Positions 1-8,604 of a stretch of 64,000 nt of DNA are shown here, piece after piece. Source of the DNA: Maribacter sp. Its GTDB lineage: Bacteria > Bacteroidota > Bacteroidia > Flavobacteriales > Flavobacteriaceae. Both the position numbers and the translations under genes were made by a program. The notes under the pieces are model-generated. The model saw nothing but the letters and a program-made list of their open reading frames with translations, was not told the origin of the DNA and did no database searches. Every line of letters starts with the position of its first letter. Positions within the stretch are counted from its first letter, which is position 1. The stretch is taken from NCBI GenBank assembly GCA_020629285.1, contig JAHDDP010000007.1, positions 120,204 to 184,203 on the forward strand, read 5' to 3'.

Positions 1-819
1 ACCTTGCATTAATGCACTATTCTTCACCAAGAATGGTTGTACAGCTACTGCCATTGGAATTTCTGTTTTATTATAAACCGATATAGCACCACAATTAATA
101 ATTCTTGCAAACTGATTGATATTGAAGAGAACAGCATCCGATATTGGTCCGCCTACATTATCAAAATAGATATCTACACCGTTAGGGGCTGCTTCTTTTA
201 TGGCAGCTTGCAAATCTTTAGTGGTTTTGTAGTTGATACCATGGTCAAAACCGAATTCTGATTTCAGCATCTCAACTTTTTCATCCGTACCGGCAATACC
301 GATAACATTCAACCCTAGAATTTTACCTATCTGACCTACAACACTACCTACGGCTCCTGCAGCACCAGATACTACCAAAGTTTCGCCTTTTTTAGGCTTC
401 CCAATTTCATGAAGACCTAAATAAGCTGTTAATCCCGTCATACCGACGATACCTAAATAAGCACTAAGCGGAGCCTTACTTTTATCTATTTTCTGCAAGC
501 CTTCGCCGGTAGAAACTTGTTTTTCTTTCCATTGTAATAATCCTGATACAAAATCTCCTTTACTGAAATTACTGTTTTTAGACTCAACTACTTCCGCAAC
601 CACGCCAGAGCTTATGGGCTCATCTAAATTAAATGGAGGTACATACGACTTCGCATCGTTCATACGACCTCTTAAATATGGATCAACAGAAATATATTTG
701 GCTTCTAATAAAAGTTGACCATCAGAAATGCTGGGATTTACATCAGTTTCAACAAATTCAAAGTCAGAAAGGGTAGGAGTACCTACCGGACGTTTTTTTA
801 AATTAATGGACTTATTCAT
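1..819 (-). CDS. NADP-dependent oxidoreductase, MDR superfamily (CurA/YfmJ, prostaglandin-reductase-like), 3' end outside window
   Basis: The minus-strand frame is open from the ATG at 819 to the window edge, giving 273 N-terminal residues of a protein that in this family is usually about 330-345. The N-terminal catalytic domain carries the family signature VDPYLRGRMND. The Rossmann nucleotide-binding motif reads SGAAGAVGSVVGQIGKILG, and GIAGTDEKVEML and FDNVGG follow, all typical of zinc-independent NADPH-dependent alkenal/one reductases. These enzymes reduce the C=C bond of alpha,beta-unsaturated carbonyls, so a role in reactive-carbonyl detoxification is inferred. A -7 box and a TetR-type palindrome lie upstream. 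Confidence 0.85.
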   Translation of the reverse strand, partial: MNKSINLKKRPVGTPTLSDFEFVETDVNPSISDGQLLLEAKYISVDPYLRGRMNDAKSYVPPFNLDEPISSGVVAEVVESKNSNFSKGDFVSGLLQWKEKQVSTGEGLQKIDKSKAPLSAYLGIVGMTGLTAYLGLHEIGKPKKGETLVVSGAAGAVGSVVGQIGKILGLNVIGIAGTDEKVEMLKSEFGFDHGINYKTTKDLQAAIKEAAPNGVDIYFDNVGGPISDAVLFNINQFARIINCGAISVYNKTEIPMAVAVQPFLVKNSALMQG

Positions 820-941
820 AAGTTTTTATTCAAATTCTATTCTAAATTATTGTCAAAGAGATAAATGATTGTAAATGCTATTATAGGTATACTTTGCTAT
901 AACATACATCACAATTTGAATCTATATCTTTTAAGATATTT

Positions 942-949
942 CAAAGATA
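942..949 (-). promoter_or_regulatory. -7 promoter box (TATCTTTG) for the gene at 1-819
   Basis: On the minus strand the sequence reads TATCTTTG, a full match to the Bacteroidota TAnnTTTG -7 element. It lies about 120 bp upstream of the ATG at 819. The TetR-type palindrome at 961-974 sits just upstream, where it would overlap the spacer and -33 region. Confidence 0.55.
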
Positions 950-960
950 TTACAAAAAAG

Positions 961-974
961 AATGAACATTCATT
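961..974. promoter_or_regulatory. TetR-type operator palindrome, copy 1
   Basis: AATGAACATTCATT consists of 6-bp arms (AATGAA/TTCATT) around a CA centre. It is nearly identical to the perfect palindrome AATGAACGTTCATT at 27472-27485, in front of the tetR gene of this window. The flanks are alike too (ACAAAAA before the site, a T-run after it). Control by the TetR protein encoded at 26856-27440 is inferred. Confidence 0.5.
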
Positions 975-1010
975 TTTTAACGAAAGTTTATAAAAAACAC
1001 GGTTATACTA

Positions 1011-1043
1011 AAAAAAAGGGCAGTCATTTGACTACCCTTTTTT
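1011..1043 (-). terminator. Intrinsic terminator of the SDR-aldehyde dehydrogenase operon
   Basis: GGGCAGTC and GACTACCC pair around an ATTT loop with one C/A mismatch. The stem is flanked by an A-run and a T-run, so it can work in both directions. It begins 8 bp beyond the stop codon of the aldehyde dehydrogenase at 1051. Confidence 0.7.
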
Positions 1044-1050
1044 ATACATT

Positions 1051-2448
1051 TTATTCATCATCCATTATTATTATGGACTTCACATTTACGAACTCTTTCA
1101 TACCGAAACCGCCATGTTCACGTCCATAACCAGAGTCTTTTACTCCGCCAAATGGCATACTTGGTTCTGCCAATCCGAAGGAATTAATAAAAACCATTCC
1201 TGTATCAAAATGTTGTTCGGCTAATTTGGCAGCCTTCTCAACATCTTTGGAAAATATTCCGCCACCTAGACCAAATCTACTATCATTGGCAATACGCATA
1301 GCATCTTCGCCATCTTTCGCTTTTATCAAAGAAGCAACGGGTCCAAATAACTCATCGTCATAAGCGGGTTGACCTGGTTTTACATTACTTAGTACGGTAG
1401 CAGGGTAGAAGTAACCATCCCCTTCAGGAATTTTTCCTCCGCACAATACATCGGCTCCTTTTTCTACACTTTCCTGTACTTGCTCTTGAATTTTATCTCT
1501 AAGATCTTCACGCGCCATAGGTCCTAACTCGGTATCTTCATTCTTAGGATCTCCAACTTTTAAAGCATCCATCGCCTTCACAAACTTTTCCTTGAACTCA
1601 TCATATACTTTTTCCGTAGCGATAAATCTCTTTGCGGCAATACAAGTTTCTCCGTTGTTATAGATACGCCCCATTACACTTTTTTCTACGGCTAAATCTA
1701 TATCTGCATCATCAAGTACCAAATAGGCATCATTACTACCTAATTCCAACACTGTTTTCTTTAATTGTGCACCGGCTTTTTCTCCAATTTTTTCACCTGC
1801 CACAGGGCTACCCGTTAAGGTAACACCACGTACCAGTTTATGCTCTATTATAGCGTTTGATTGCTCGTGCTCAATGACCATGACATTGAAAATACCTTCT
1901 GGTAAACCTGCTGTATCAAAGATTGATTTCAATAATTTGGCAGTGCCTGTTACGTTAGAGGCGTGTTTCAATAAAATACTGTTACCTGCCATTAAGTTTA
2001 CTATTGTATATCGTAATACCTGATAGCTTGGGTAATTCCATGGCTGTATTCCATATATAATCCCAATAGGTGAATATGTTATTATTCCTCTACCGTTATC
2101 TAACTTGCGTTCTTCGCTTTTTAAAAATTCTGGGGCATTCTCTGCTGAATAATTACAGATAGAAGTACATAAATCTACTTCATGATTGCTCTGTGAAAGC
2201 AATTTACCCATTTCATCGGTCATTAACTCAGCAAGTTCTTTCTTGTAATTCTGAAGCTCTTTACCTATCGATTTTATAATCTCGCCGCGCTCTTCAATAG
2301 ATTTTGTTTTCCATTTTAAAAACGCTTTGTGAGACTGTTGAATGCTTTCTTCAACCTGTGCATCTGTCATGTAAGAATGAGATGCGATTTCTTTTCCCGT
2401 TGTAGGATTTATTGTCTTGAATGTATCTTGTTTTGTTGTCGTTGACAT
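1051..2448 (-). CDS. NAD(P)-dependent succinate-semialdehyde dehydrogenase (Sad/YneI-like aldehyde dehydrogenase)
   Basis: The 465-residue protein spans the whole aldehyde dehydrogenase fold. PWNYP (140 region) is the conserved substrate-pocket motif, E235 in LELGSND is the general base, and C269 in NNGETCIAAKRF is the catalytic cysteine. The AAKRF context around the cysteine resembles Sad/YneI succinate-semialdehyde dehydrogenases more than GabD. It would oxidise an aldehyde to the acid in the cytoplasm; the exact substrate is not provable from sequence. It is the second gene of an operon, 18 bp after an SDR gene, and is followed by a terminator. The pair suggests stepwise handling of alcohols and aldehydes. 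Confidence 0.88.
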   Translation of the reverse strand: MSTTTKQDTFKTINPTTGKEIASHSYMTDAQVEESIQQSHKAFLKWKTKSIEERGEIIKSIGKELQNYKKELAELMTDEMGKLLSQSNHEVDLCTSICNYSAENAPEFLKSEERKLDNGRGIITYSPIGIIYGIQPWNYPSYQVLRYTIVNLMAGNSILLKHASNVTGTAKLLKSIFDTAGLPEGIFNVMVIEHEQSNAIIEHKLVRGVTLTGSPVAGEKIGEKAGAQLKKTVLELGSNDAYLVLDDADIDLAVEKSVMGRIYNNGETCIAAKRFIATEKVYDEFKEKFVKAMDALKVGDPKNEDTELGPMAREDLRDKIQEQVQESVEKGADVLCGGKIPEGDGYFYPATVLSNVKPGQPAYDDELFGPVASLIKAKDGEDAMRIANDSRFGLGGGIFSKDVEKAAKLAEQHFDTGMVFINSFGLAEPSMPFGGVKDSGYGREHGGFGMKEFVNVKSIIIMDDE

Positions 2449-2466
2449 ATTTTTTTCTTTAAATTA

Positions 2467-3207
2467 TTATTGTTGCTCACTTGGTACCAAGTAAACGTCA
2501 TTGATATTAACTCTTTCAGGCTGAGTTAATACATAGAAAATAGAATTCGCGATATCTTCGGCTTCTAAGGTTTCCATTTTCTGCATTTCTTTCATTTTTT
2601 CCTTAATATCTTCATCTGAAATGGTGCTCGTTAAGTTAGTGGCCACAGCACCTGGTTCAATAGATGTAATGTTGATGCCATATTTAGGTGCCAATTCTTG
2701 ACGAAGCCCTTCTGAAAACATTTTTACCGCAGATTTTGTAGCACAGTATACTGCTCCACCAGGAAAATATCTATTTGCCGCCATGGATGAAATATTAATA
2801 ATGTTCCCACCTTTATTTTCTTTTAATGCAGGTAAAACTGCTGCTACGCCGTTTAATACACCTTTAATATTGACATCCACCATTTTGTCCCATTCATCTG
2901 TTTTCAATTTTTCAACAAATGATAAAGGCATTAATCCGGCATTATTTACCAAGCCAGATACTTTGCCGTATTCTTGCTTGGTTTTTGAAACCACTTTTTC
3001 AAAGTCATCCTTTTTGGTTACATCACCTGGCACGACCAAAGCTTGACCTCCATTTTTTACGATGTCAGATTTTAGGTCGTTCAATTCATCTTCACTACGT
3101 GCCATTAACACTACTTTGGCTCCATTTTCTGCTAGTTTTACTGCAGTTGCTTTACCAATTCCGCTAGATGCTCCAGTTATAATTATTACTTTATCTTCTA
3201 AATTCAT
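2467..3207 (-). CDS. SDR family NAD(P)-dependent oxidoreductase
   Basis: A classical 246-residue short-chain dehydrogenase. It has the TGASSGIG cofactor motif near the N-terminus, the NNAG motif, a catalytic serine in NISSMA and the active-site pair YCATKSAVK. EPGAV in place of the usual PG motif is normal for this YdfG-like group. I chose the ATG at 3207; an in-frame TTG at 3228 would add seven residues unlike SDR N-termini. The gene leads a two-gene operon with the aldehyde dehydrogenase. The AraC gene upstream on the same strand is a plausible but unproven regulator. Confidence 0.88.
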   Translation of the reverse strand: MNLEDKVIIITGASSGIGKATAVKLAENGAKVVLMARSEDELNDLKSDIVKNGGQALVVPGDVTKKDDFEKVVSKTKQEYGKVSGLVNNAGLMPLSFVEKLKTDEWDKMVDVNIKGVLNGVAAVLPALKENKGGNIINISSMAANRYFPGGAVYCATKSAVKMFSEGLRQELAPKYGINITSIEPGAVATNLTSTISDEDIKEKMKEMQKMETLEAEDIANSIFYVLTQPERVNINDVYLVPSEQQ

Positions 3208-3427
3208 TGCGTCTTTTTTTGATTTCAAACTAAGTTACGCTGAATGAAAGATGTCTTTTAACTAGATTAAAATAAGAATTGACGGAAAAGGAAATGAATT
3301 AAAATTTACCGTTTGTGAGTTAAAAAAACGGAGCATCTCATATCCTAATAATACACAATAGAACAAAATATATGCCTTAGCGAAAAAAGTAAATAGTGCC
3401 TTTGTAGTGAAGTTTAAAACTAATTAT

Positions 3428-4324
3428 TTAAGCACTTATGGTAGATGTACAAGATGCTCTTTTTAATAACATGTATTCTCCTTTATTTTTAAAATCACGA
3501 ATAGATGAACCTGTATAGCGCTTAAAGGTTTTTGAAAGGTGACTTACATCTGTAAAACCTAAATCATCTGCTATTTGGGTCAAGGTATAGTCTGAATTTA
3601 GCAGACGAATTTCTACAAGCTTTAATTTTGCCTTAATGATATACTCTCTTAAAGACATGCTCACTTGCTTTTTAAAATATTCACTAACATAAGTGGGTGA
3701 CATCATAAAAACATCTGCCAAGTTCTCAACTTTTAACAATTCTGTCTTATGAATATTAGAATTTATATAAGCGAGCATTTTAGTAATTCTATCATCTGAA
3801 TTATTTTTTGCCAATTCAAAATAACTACTCTTTTTAATATTACGGATCAGAATTTCCAGTATACAAGTCATTAAACTAGTCACTAAATTTATAGACTCTT
3901 CCCCATAATTTCTAGACTCTTGAAGTATCATCTCAATAAGGTTTTCAAGATAATTACGGTCTAATTCGTTCTTAATGATATCACCCGGCAGCTGATTGTA
4001 ATTAGATAATATGTACGATGCCTCTTTAAACCACTCATTTCTATCAATAGTTATTCTATTCGCATTTTTAAAGAAAGAATCGGTAAACTTTAAAAAGACA
4101 AAACGTGTCGGTTTTTCAATGGTAAAAGAATGGCATTTTAACGGAGGCAATAAAAATATGCTATTCTTGCCATAGGCATAATCATTGTAGTTGATGCACT
4201 GGGTACCTTCACCTTCCTTTATTAAAACCAGCTCAAAAAAATTATTCTTAACGGGTCGTTGTTTCCAATCCGTCAATTCAATTTCTTGTATTTCAAAAGG
4301 TTTATACGCTTCTAATACTTGCAT
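3428..4324 (-). CDS. AraC family transcriptional regulator (1)
   Basis: A 298-residue protein with an N-terminal cupin-like sensor region (about 1-150) and a C-terminal double helix-turn-helix of the AraC/XylS type (about 185-290). The second helix-turn-helix carries the signature LGFTDVSHLSKTFKRYTG, and the first is in YVSEYFKKQVSMSLREYI. The DNA-binding half closely resembles that of the regulator at 11037-11903, so the two are paralogues. It is transcribed away from alkB, whose promoter has paired ACC half-sites. Its ligand is unknown. Confidence 0.85.
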   Translation of the reverse strand: MQVLEAYKPFEIQEIELTDWKQRPVKNNFFELVLIKEGEGTQCINYNDYAYGKNSIFLLPPLKCHSFTIEKPTRFVFLKFTDSFFKNANRITIDRNEWFKEASYILSNYNQLPGDIIKNELDRNYLENLIEMILQESRNYGEESINLVTSLMTCILEILIRNIKKSSYFELAKNNSDDRITKMLAYINSNIHKTELLKVENLADVFMMSPTYVSEYFKKQVSMSLREYIIKAKLKLVEIRLLNSDYTLTQIADDLGFTDVSHLSKTFKRYTGSSIRDFKNKGEYMLLKRASCTSTISA

Positions 4325-4389
4325 TTTTAGGATAATTAAGTGATATATGAACGAAAATAATGTAAAACAGTTACTCGTTACAAATATTA

Positions 4390-4454
4390 ACCTTTATTTA
4401 TACCATTTAAACCTCTGTAACTACTTCATGATACTATCAAAGCCAGTATCTTTG
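4390..4454 (+). promoter_or_regulatory. alkB promoter with ACC direct repeats (variant geometry)
   Basis: ACC-cored half-sites at 4390 (ATTAACCTTTA) and 4411 (TTTAAACCTCT) are 21 bp apart, as in the other AraC-type promoters of this window. The -7 box TATCTTTG is at 4447-4454. The second half-site is 40 bp from TTTG instead of 30, about one helical turn further away. There is no clear -33 element. Confidence 0.4.
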
Positions 4455-4486
4455 TAATAATAGATAATTACTAGCTGTTATTTGAA

Positions 4487-5116
4487 ATGGATTTATTTAA
4501 TCAAACCAATTTGTTTTCAACGGAAGAAGTTCGTAAAACTACTTTTGATTTACCAGGAGCGGATATTACGTTGTTCGAAAATTTCTTCAGCATTGAAGAG
4601 AGTAACAAGCTGTATAAAAGTCTACTTCATAATACGCCTTGGCAGCAAGAACAAATTAGCATTCACGGTAAATTGGTAGATTATCCTAGATTGACAGCTT
4701 GGTATGGAGATGTTGACAAAGACATTAAACACACGAATACAAAAAGTAAAATGCATTTGTGGAATAACGATTTACTTTTCATTAAAGAACGTATAGAAAA
4801 GGAAGTACCTATTAAATTTACACGCTGTTTGCTCAATTATTATCGCGACGGAAAAGATAGCGTAGACTGGCATCAAGATTATAAAGGAGAACAACGAAAA
4901 AATACGGTCATTGCTTCTGTCACCTTTGGTGCAACCAGACCCTTTCAATTAAAACATGTATCAAGAACAGATTTAAAACGATTGGATATTCCATTGGCAA
5001 ATGGTAGCCTTCTATTGATGCAAGGCGCTACCCAGGAAAATTGGAAGCATAAAATACCGAAGACCGCAAAACAGATTTCCCCAAGAATTAACCTAACCTT
5101 TAGATGGATCGGTTAA
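4487..5116 (+). CDS. alkB: Alpha-ketoglutarate-dependent dioxygenase AlkB
   Basis: A 209-residue Fe(II)/2-oxoglutarate dioxygenase of the AlkB family, which demethylates N1-methyladenine and N3-methylcytosine in damaged DNA or RNA. The iron ligands H129 and D131 lie in WHQDYKG and H188 in NWKHKIP. R200 and R206 in PRINLTFRW bind 2-oxoglutarate and substrate as in E. coli AlkB. NYYRDGKDSVDWHQD is the typical nucleotide-recognition context. The length matches bacterial short AlkB proteins. It is divergent from an AraC gene, 162 bp away. Confidence 0.92.
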   Translation: MDLFNQTNLFSTEEVRKTTFDLPGADITLFENFFSIEESNKLYKSLLHNTPWQQEQISIHGKLVDYPRLTAWYGDVDKDIKHTNTKSKMHLWNNDLLFIKERIEKEVPIKFTRCLLNYYRDGKDSVDWHQDYKGEQRKNTVIASVTFGATRPFQLKHVSRTDLKRLDIPLANGSLLLMQGATQENWKHKIPKTAKQISPRINLTFRWIG

Positions 5117-5177
5117 TTTATCCGCTATCAATCTTTAATTTTATAGTTCTAACTTTTGAACCAATTTAAAGCATCTT

Positions 5178-5477
5178 ATGAAAAAATCTTATTTAACACT
5201 AGTGGTACATATTTTAGTAAAAGAAGAATTTAGAGAAGAAATAAAAGCTGAATTGCTAAAACTTGTTAGTCCCACTAGAGGAGAAGAAGGTTGTATTGCT
5301 TACGACTTACATCAAGATAACGATAACCCCAATCTGTTCTTATTTCACGAAAAATGGGTGAATCAAGATTATTTGACCAAACATTCGCAAAGTGACCACA
5401 TTGCGGCCTATAGACTTGCTTCTAAAGATAAGCTTGAGAACGTTTCTGCTTATAAAATGACAGAGCTTACCAATTAG
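5178..5477 (+). CDS. Putative quinol monooxygenase (ABM domain)
   Basis: A 99-residue single-domain protein of the dimeric alpha/beta-barrel ABM (YgiN-like) family. The signature spans the Gly-Cys-Ile-Ala-Tyr-Asp-Leu strand near residue 40 and FHEKWVNQDYLTKHSQSDH near 55-75. Such proteins oxidise quinols or small aromatic substrates without a bound metal. It lies 61 bp downstream of alkB and may be read through from that promoter. The substrate is unknown. Confidence 0.8.
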   Translation: MKKSYLTLVVHILVKEEFREEIKAELLKLVSPTRGEEGCIAYDLHQDNDNPNLFLFHEKWVNQDYLTKHSQSDHIAAYRLASKDKLENVSAYKMTELTN

Positions 5478-5594
5478 AATTGTAATTATAAAGGCTTAAC
5501 ATTAAATTAATGTATTAAAAACCGGTAATTTTACCTGTAATAAGCTCGTTTTGGCAATATTTTAAGATTTCGCCACTTAAAAACCTCTATTTAT

Positions 5595-5649
5595 ACCTTA
5601 TTCTCCTTTTTTTGTACTCTATTTAGAGTGTTTTGTGTATATATCTTTG
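5595..5649 (+). promoter_or_regulatory. AraC-type activated promoter of the nitroreductase-MDR operon
   Basis: The half-sites TATACCTTA (ACC at 5595) and TGTACTCTA (ACT at 5616) are 21 bp apart. The second is exactly 30 bp from the TTTG of the -7 box TATCTTTG (5642-5649). No -33 TTTG lies at the normal 17-22 bp spacing, as expected if an activator substitutes for it. The geometry matches 12015-12069 and 14293-14347. Confidence 0.5.
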
Positions 5650-5687
5650 TCTTCATTAAATCTATCAATTACAAAAAAGACATAATA

Positions 5688-6362
5688 ATGAATACTCCAA
5701 ACATAGCACAAGAAGATATATTAAACGCATTTAACTACAGACATGCTACCAAAGAATTTGATGCGTCAAAAACATTAACCGATGAGCAAATCAACTTTAT
5801 CTTAAGAACAGCAAATTTATCTCCAAGTTCATTTGGATTTGAACCTTGGCATTTTATCGTTGTACAGGATAAGGAATTACGCGAACTTTTAAAGCCTGTA
5901 GCTTGGGGCGCTCCCATAAAATTAGATACTGCTAGTCACTTTATTTTAGGTCTGGCAATGAAGGCGCCTATGGTAAATCATGATGCGGCGTATATTGAAC
6001 ACATGATGAAAGAGGTAAAACAAATGCCCGAAGATGTGGTAGAAGTATACTCTAAGTTTTACAGAGAGTTTCAAGAGCGTGATTTTAACTTAGATACAGA
6101 CAAGAAGTTATTCGATTGGTCATCAAAACAAACTTACATCGCTCTAGGTAATATGATGACTGCGGCTGCACTTACAGGAGTAGATTCTTGCCCTATAGAA
6201 GGTTTTCACCAAGAAAAAGCAGAAGCATTGCTTAAAGAGAAATTTGATGTAGATACGGATAAATACGGTTTAGCTTTTATGGCTGCATTCGGGTACAGAA
6301 AGGCAGATCCGGAATTTCCTAAGTCTAGAAGAAAATTTGAGGACATCGTAACTTGGAAATAA
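5688..6362 (+). CDS. Nitroreductase family NAD(P)H-dependent oxidoreductase (NfsB-like)
   Basis: A 224-residue FMN-binding nitroreductase. YRHATKEFD is the N-terminal FMN-phosphate motif, and LSPSSFGFEPWHFIVV and the C-terminal FGYRKADPEFPKSRR are characteristic of NfsB-type flavoproteins that reduce quinones or nitroaromatics using NAD(P)H. I took the ATG at 5688 rather than a GTG at 5628, which would run through the promoter. The next gene, a zinc-type alcohol dehydrogenase, begins 8 bp downstream, so the two form an operon. The promoter belongs to the proposed AraC regulon. Confidence 0.88.
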   Translation: MNTPNIAQEDILNAFNYRHATKEFDASKTLTDEQINFILRTANLSPSSFGFEPWHFIVVQDKELRELLKPVAWGAPIKLDTASHFILGLAMKAPMVNHDAAYIEHMMKEVKQMPEDVVEVYSKFYREFQERDFNLDTDKKLFDWSSKQTYIALGNMMTAAALTGVDSCPIEGFHQEKAEALLKEKFDVDTDKYGLAFMAAFGYRKADPEFPKSRRKFEDIVTWK

Positions 6363-6370
6363 GAAATAGT

Positions 6371-7378
6371 ATGAAAGCAATAGGATACAAAGAGAACCTT
6401 CCAATTGACAATATAAAGTCTTTACAAGATGTAGAATTGGAAACTCCAAAAGCTACGGGAAGAGATATTTTAGTAGAAATAAAAGCTATTTCCGTAAATC
6501 CGGCAGATTATAAGGTACGTGCAGGAATGCCTGCTGAAGGTGACAACTGGAAAGTTATTGGCTGGGATGCAACGGGAATTGTAACTGCTGTTGGAGAAGA
6601 TGTAACCTTGTTTAATGTTGGAGATGAAGTTTGGTACGCAGGCGATTTTACTCGTCAAGGTAGTTATGCAGAATACCAAATTGTAGATGAGCGTATTGTG
6701 GGTAAAAAACCTCAAAGCTTATCTTATGCTGAAGCTGCTGCATTACCATTAACAACACTTACAGCCTACGAAATGTTGTTTGATAGATTACAGGTTTCTA
6801 AAGACGATGCCAATAAATCTATTTTGGTCATCGGTGCTGCCGGTGGTGTAGGTTCTATTTTGGTGCAATTGGCTAAAAAACTGACAAAGCTAAATATTAT
6901 TGGGACGGCTTCTCGTGAAGAAACTACGTCTTGGTTAAAAGAATTAGGTGTAGACACGGTTATTAACCACAGAAATAAATTAAGCGAAGAGTTCGAGAAA
7001 TACAATTTACCGGCACCAGAATATGTAGTAAGCTTAAATGCTACGGAACACCACGTAGATGAAATTGCTAAACTGATAAAACCTCAAGGTAAATTCGGAT
7101 TTATAGACGATCCAAAATCGCTAAATGTAATGCCTTTTAAAGGTAAAGCGGTTTCTACGCACATAGAGTTAATGTTTACACGCTCTATGTTTAATACCGA
7201 AGATATGATTGAGCAGCATAACATTTTAGACAAAGCTTCTGAATTAATCGACAACTGTACCATTAGAACTACATTAGGAGAAAATTTTGGAACTATAAAC
7301 GCTGAAAATCTTAGAAAAGCTCATGCTTTTTTAGAAACAGGTAAAGCAAAAGGTAAAATTGTTTTAGAAGGATTTTAA
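6371..7378 (+). CDS. Zinc-binding alcohol dehydrogenase family protein (MDR, quinone-oxidoreductase-like)
   Basis: A 335-residue medium-chain reductase close to the zinc-binding alcohol dehydrogenase family 1 group (about 336 residues). It has an N-terminal GroES-like domain with SVNPADYKVR and a Rossmann motif VIGAAGGVGSILVQLAKKL. The structural-zinc cysteines of true alcohol dehydrogenases are absent, which favours a quinone or enone reductase. It is co-transcribed with the nitroreductase 8 bp upstream. Start chosen at ATG 6371; the upstream in-frame TTG overlaps the preceding stop. Confidence 0.85.
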   Translation: MKAIGYKENLPIDNIKSLQDVELETPKATGRDILVEIKAISVNPADYKVRAGMPAEGDNWKVIGWDATGIVTAVGEDVTLFNVGDEVWYAGDFTRQGSYAEYQIVDERIVGKKPQSLSYAEAAALPLTTLTAYEMLFDRLQVSKDDANKSILVIGAAGGVGSILVQLAKKLTKLNIIGTASREETTSWLKELGVDTVINHRNKLSEEFEKYNLPAPEYVVSLNATEHHVDEIAKLIKPQGKFGFIDDPKSLNVMPFKGKAVSTHIELMFTRSMFNTEDMIEQHNILDKASELIDNCTIRTTLGENFGTINAENLRKAHAFLETGKAKGKIVLEGF

Positions 7379-7391
7379 ACCCATTATCATA

Positions 7392-7455
7392 AATGTCACT
7401 TCGAGTGTTTTTATTGAAATAGCATGGAAATAAAAATGTATCGAGAATTTGGGAA
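7392..7455. repeat. Palindromic intergenic repeat, flavobacterial TGTCACTTCGAG...TATCGAGAA type
   Basis: The intergenic stretch begins TGTCACTTCGAGTG and ends ATGTATCGAGAATTTGGG. The arms TCGA...TTTTTATT and AAATAAAAATG..TCGA form an imperfect hairpin around a short loop. Similar CACTTCGAG/TATCGAGAA elements recur between genes in Flavobacteriaceae (recollection, not searched). Only this copy was seen here. Confidence 0.4.
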
Positions 7456-7509
7456 CACGCTTGCTTTTCGATTTTAAACAATTTTAATAGAAAAATTAAA
7501 AATATCAAA

Positions 7510-8346
7510 ATGAAAAAAACAATATTACTTGTATTAGCAATAGCAACAACGGCATATACAAGTGCGCAAACACCAACAACGGACCCTGCCAAATCCACAA
7601 ATGAGGTGGTAACGGCAGACAATGTAGAATGGGGTTGGTTAAACCCGTTACGTGGAGACAAAAGTCCGGCTGCCGGAAAACTTTGGGGAGATCGTACAAA
7701 AAATGAACCTGCAGGATTTTTAGTAAAATTTAAAAAAGGATTTTCATCGCCGCCACACATTCACAACATTACTTATAGAGGTGTTGTAATACAAGGTTTA
7801 TTACACAATGACGATGAAAAAGCAGAAAAACAGTGGTTGCCAGCAGGATCTTATTGGCAGCAACCAGCAGGAGAAGCACATATTACAGCAGCTGATGATA
7901 ACGAGAATATGGCTTTTTTGGATATTCAAGAAGGTCCGTATTTAGTACAACCAACATCTGAAGCCTTTGATAATGGCGAAAGACCAATTAATGTAGACAA
8001 AACCAATATAGTTTGGCTAAATGCTAACGATATTGAATGGGTTTCTGCAAAGAGTAATGTTGAAACTGCCTTTTTATGGGGAAGCCACGAGGAAAATCAA
8101 TTGCGTGCAACACTTTTAAGGTTACCCGTAGGCTTCAGAGGTAAAATAAAAAATTTAAGTCCGAATTTTAGAGCTGTAGTTATTTCTGGTGGTATAACTC
8201 ATCAATTTTCTAAAAAGGGAACTAAAAATCAATTAGACGCTCCTTCATATTTTGGCGCAGAAGAAAACGCAACCTCAATCATTTCATCAGAAAAAGAAAC
8301 GATTCTTTATATTAGAAGTAATGGTGATTTTGAAGTGACTATGTAA
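7510..8346 (+). CDS. DUF4437 domain-containing cupin, secreted
   Basis: 278 residues. The first 20 form a Sec signal peptide (hydrophobic run, then TSAQ cleavage region), so the mature protein is periplasmic or outer. Two cupin halves follow. The first has the metal-ligand pattern [16 protein letters not shown] with a later EAHI. The second half ([10 protein letters not shown] onward) lacks clear His ligands. The arrangement fits DUF4437, bicupins of unknown function. It lies 131 bp after the nitroreductase-MDR operon, across the palindromic repeat. Confidence 0.75.
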   Translation: MKKTILLVLAIATTAYTSAQTPTTDPAKSTNEVVTADNVEWGWLNPLRGDKSPAAGKLWGDRTKNEPAGFLVKFKKGFSSPPHIHNITYRGVVIQGLLHNDDEKAEKQWLPAGSYWQQPAGEAHITAADDNENMAFLDIQEGPYLVQPTSEAFDNGERPINVDKTNIVWLNANDIEWVSAKSNVETAFLWGSHEENQLRATLLRLPVGFRGKIKNLSPNFRAVVISGGITHQFSKKGTKNQLDAPSYFGAEENATSIISSEKETILYIRSNGDFEVTM

Positions 8347-8604
8347 ACTATTTAGGTTTACATATTTCACTCATCGTCTTAGTAAGCAACCCTATTACCT
8401 GTACGAACCGAGCTTAAACATGTTCATTTTTTTTAAGAATAGCATAATTCGTAAAACAAATCTTACAGATTAAAAAATAGCGATTGAAAGCATTAATAAT
8501 TATTGTAAATGAGCTATTTACAAGTTATGAAGAACTAGCAAAAATCAATTTCTATGCTTAATTTGTTTGAGAAGTTTAAGAATTAAATAAAAAGACAAGA
8601 AAAT
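8347..8604. other. Intergenic region upstream of dps
   Basis: About 260 bp of AT-rich sequence without a credible gene, tRNA or clear terminator. TTAATTTG near 8560 is only a weak -7 candidate. Confidence 0.4.

Noticed and set aside
4482..4679. Plus-strand ORF overlapping alkB in another frame
   Set aside because: It overlaps the strongly supported AlkB frame.
7311..7760. Minus-strand 149-aa ORF with hydrophobic stretch
   Set aside because: It overlaps the ends of two well-supported plus-strand genes and lacks a family.
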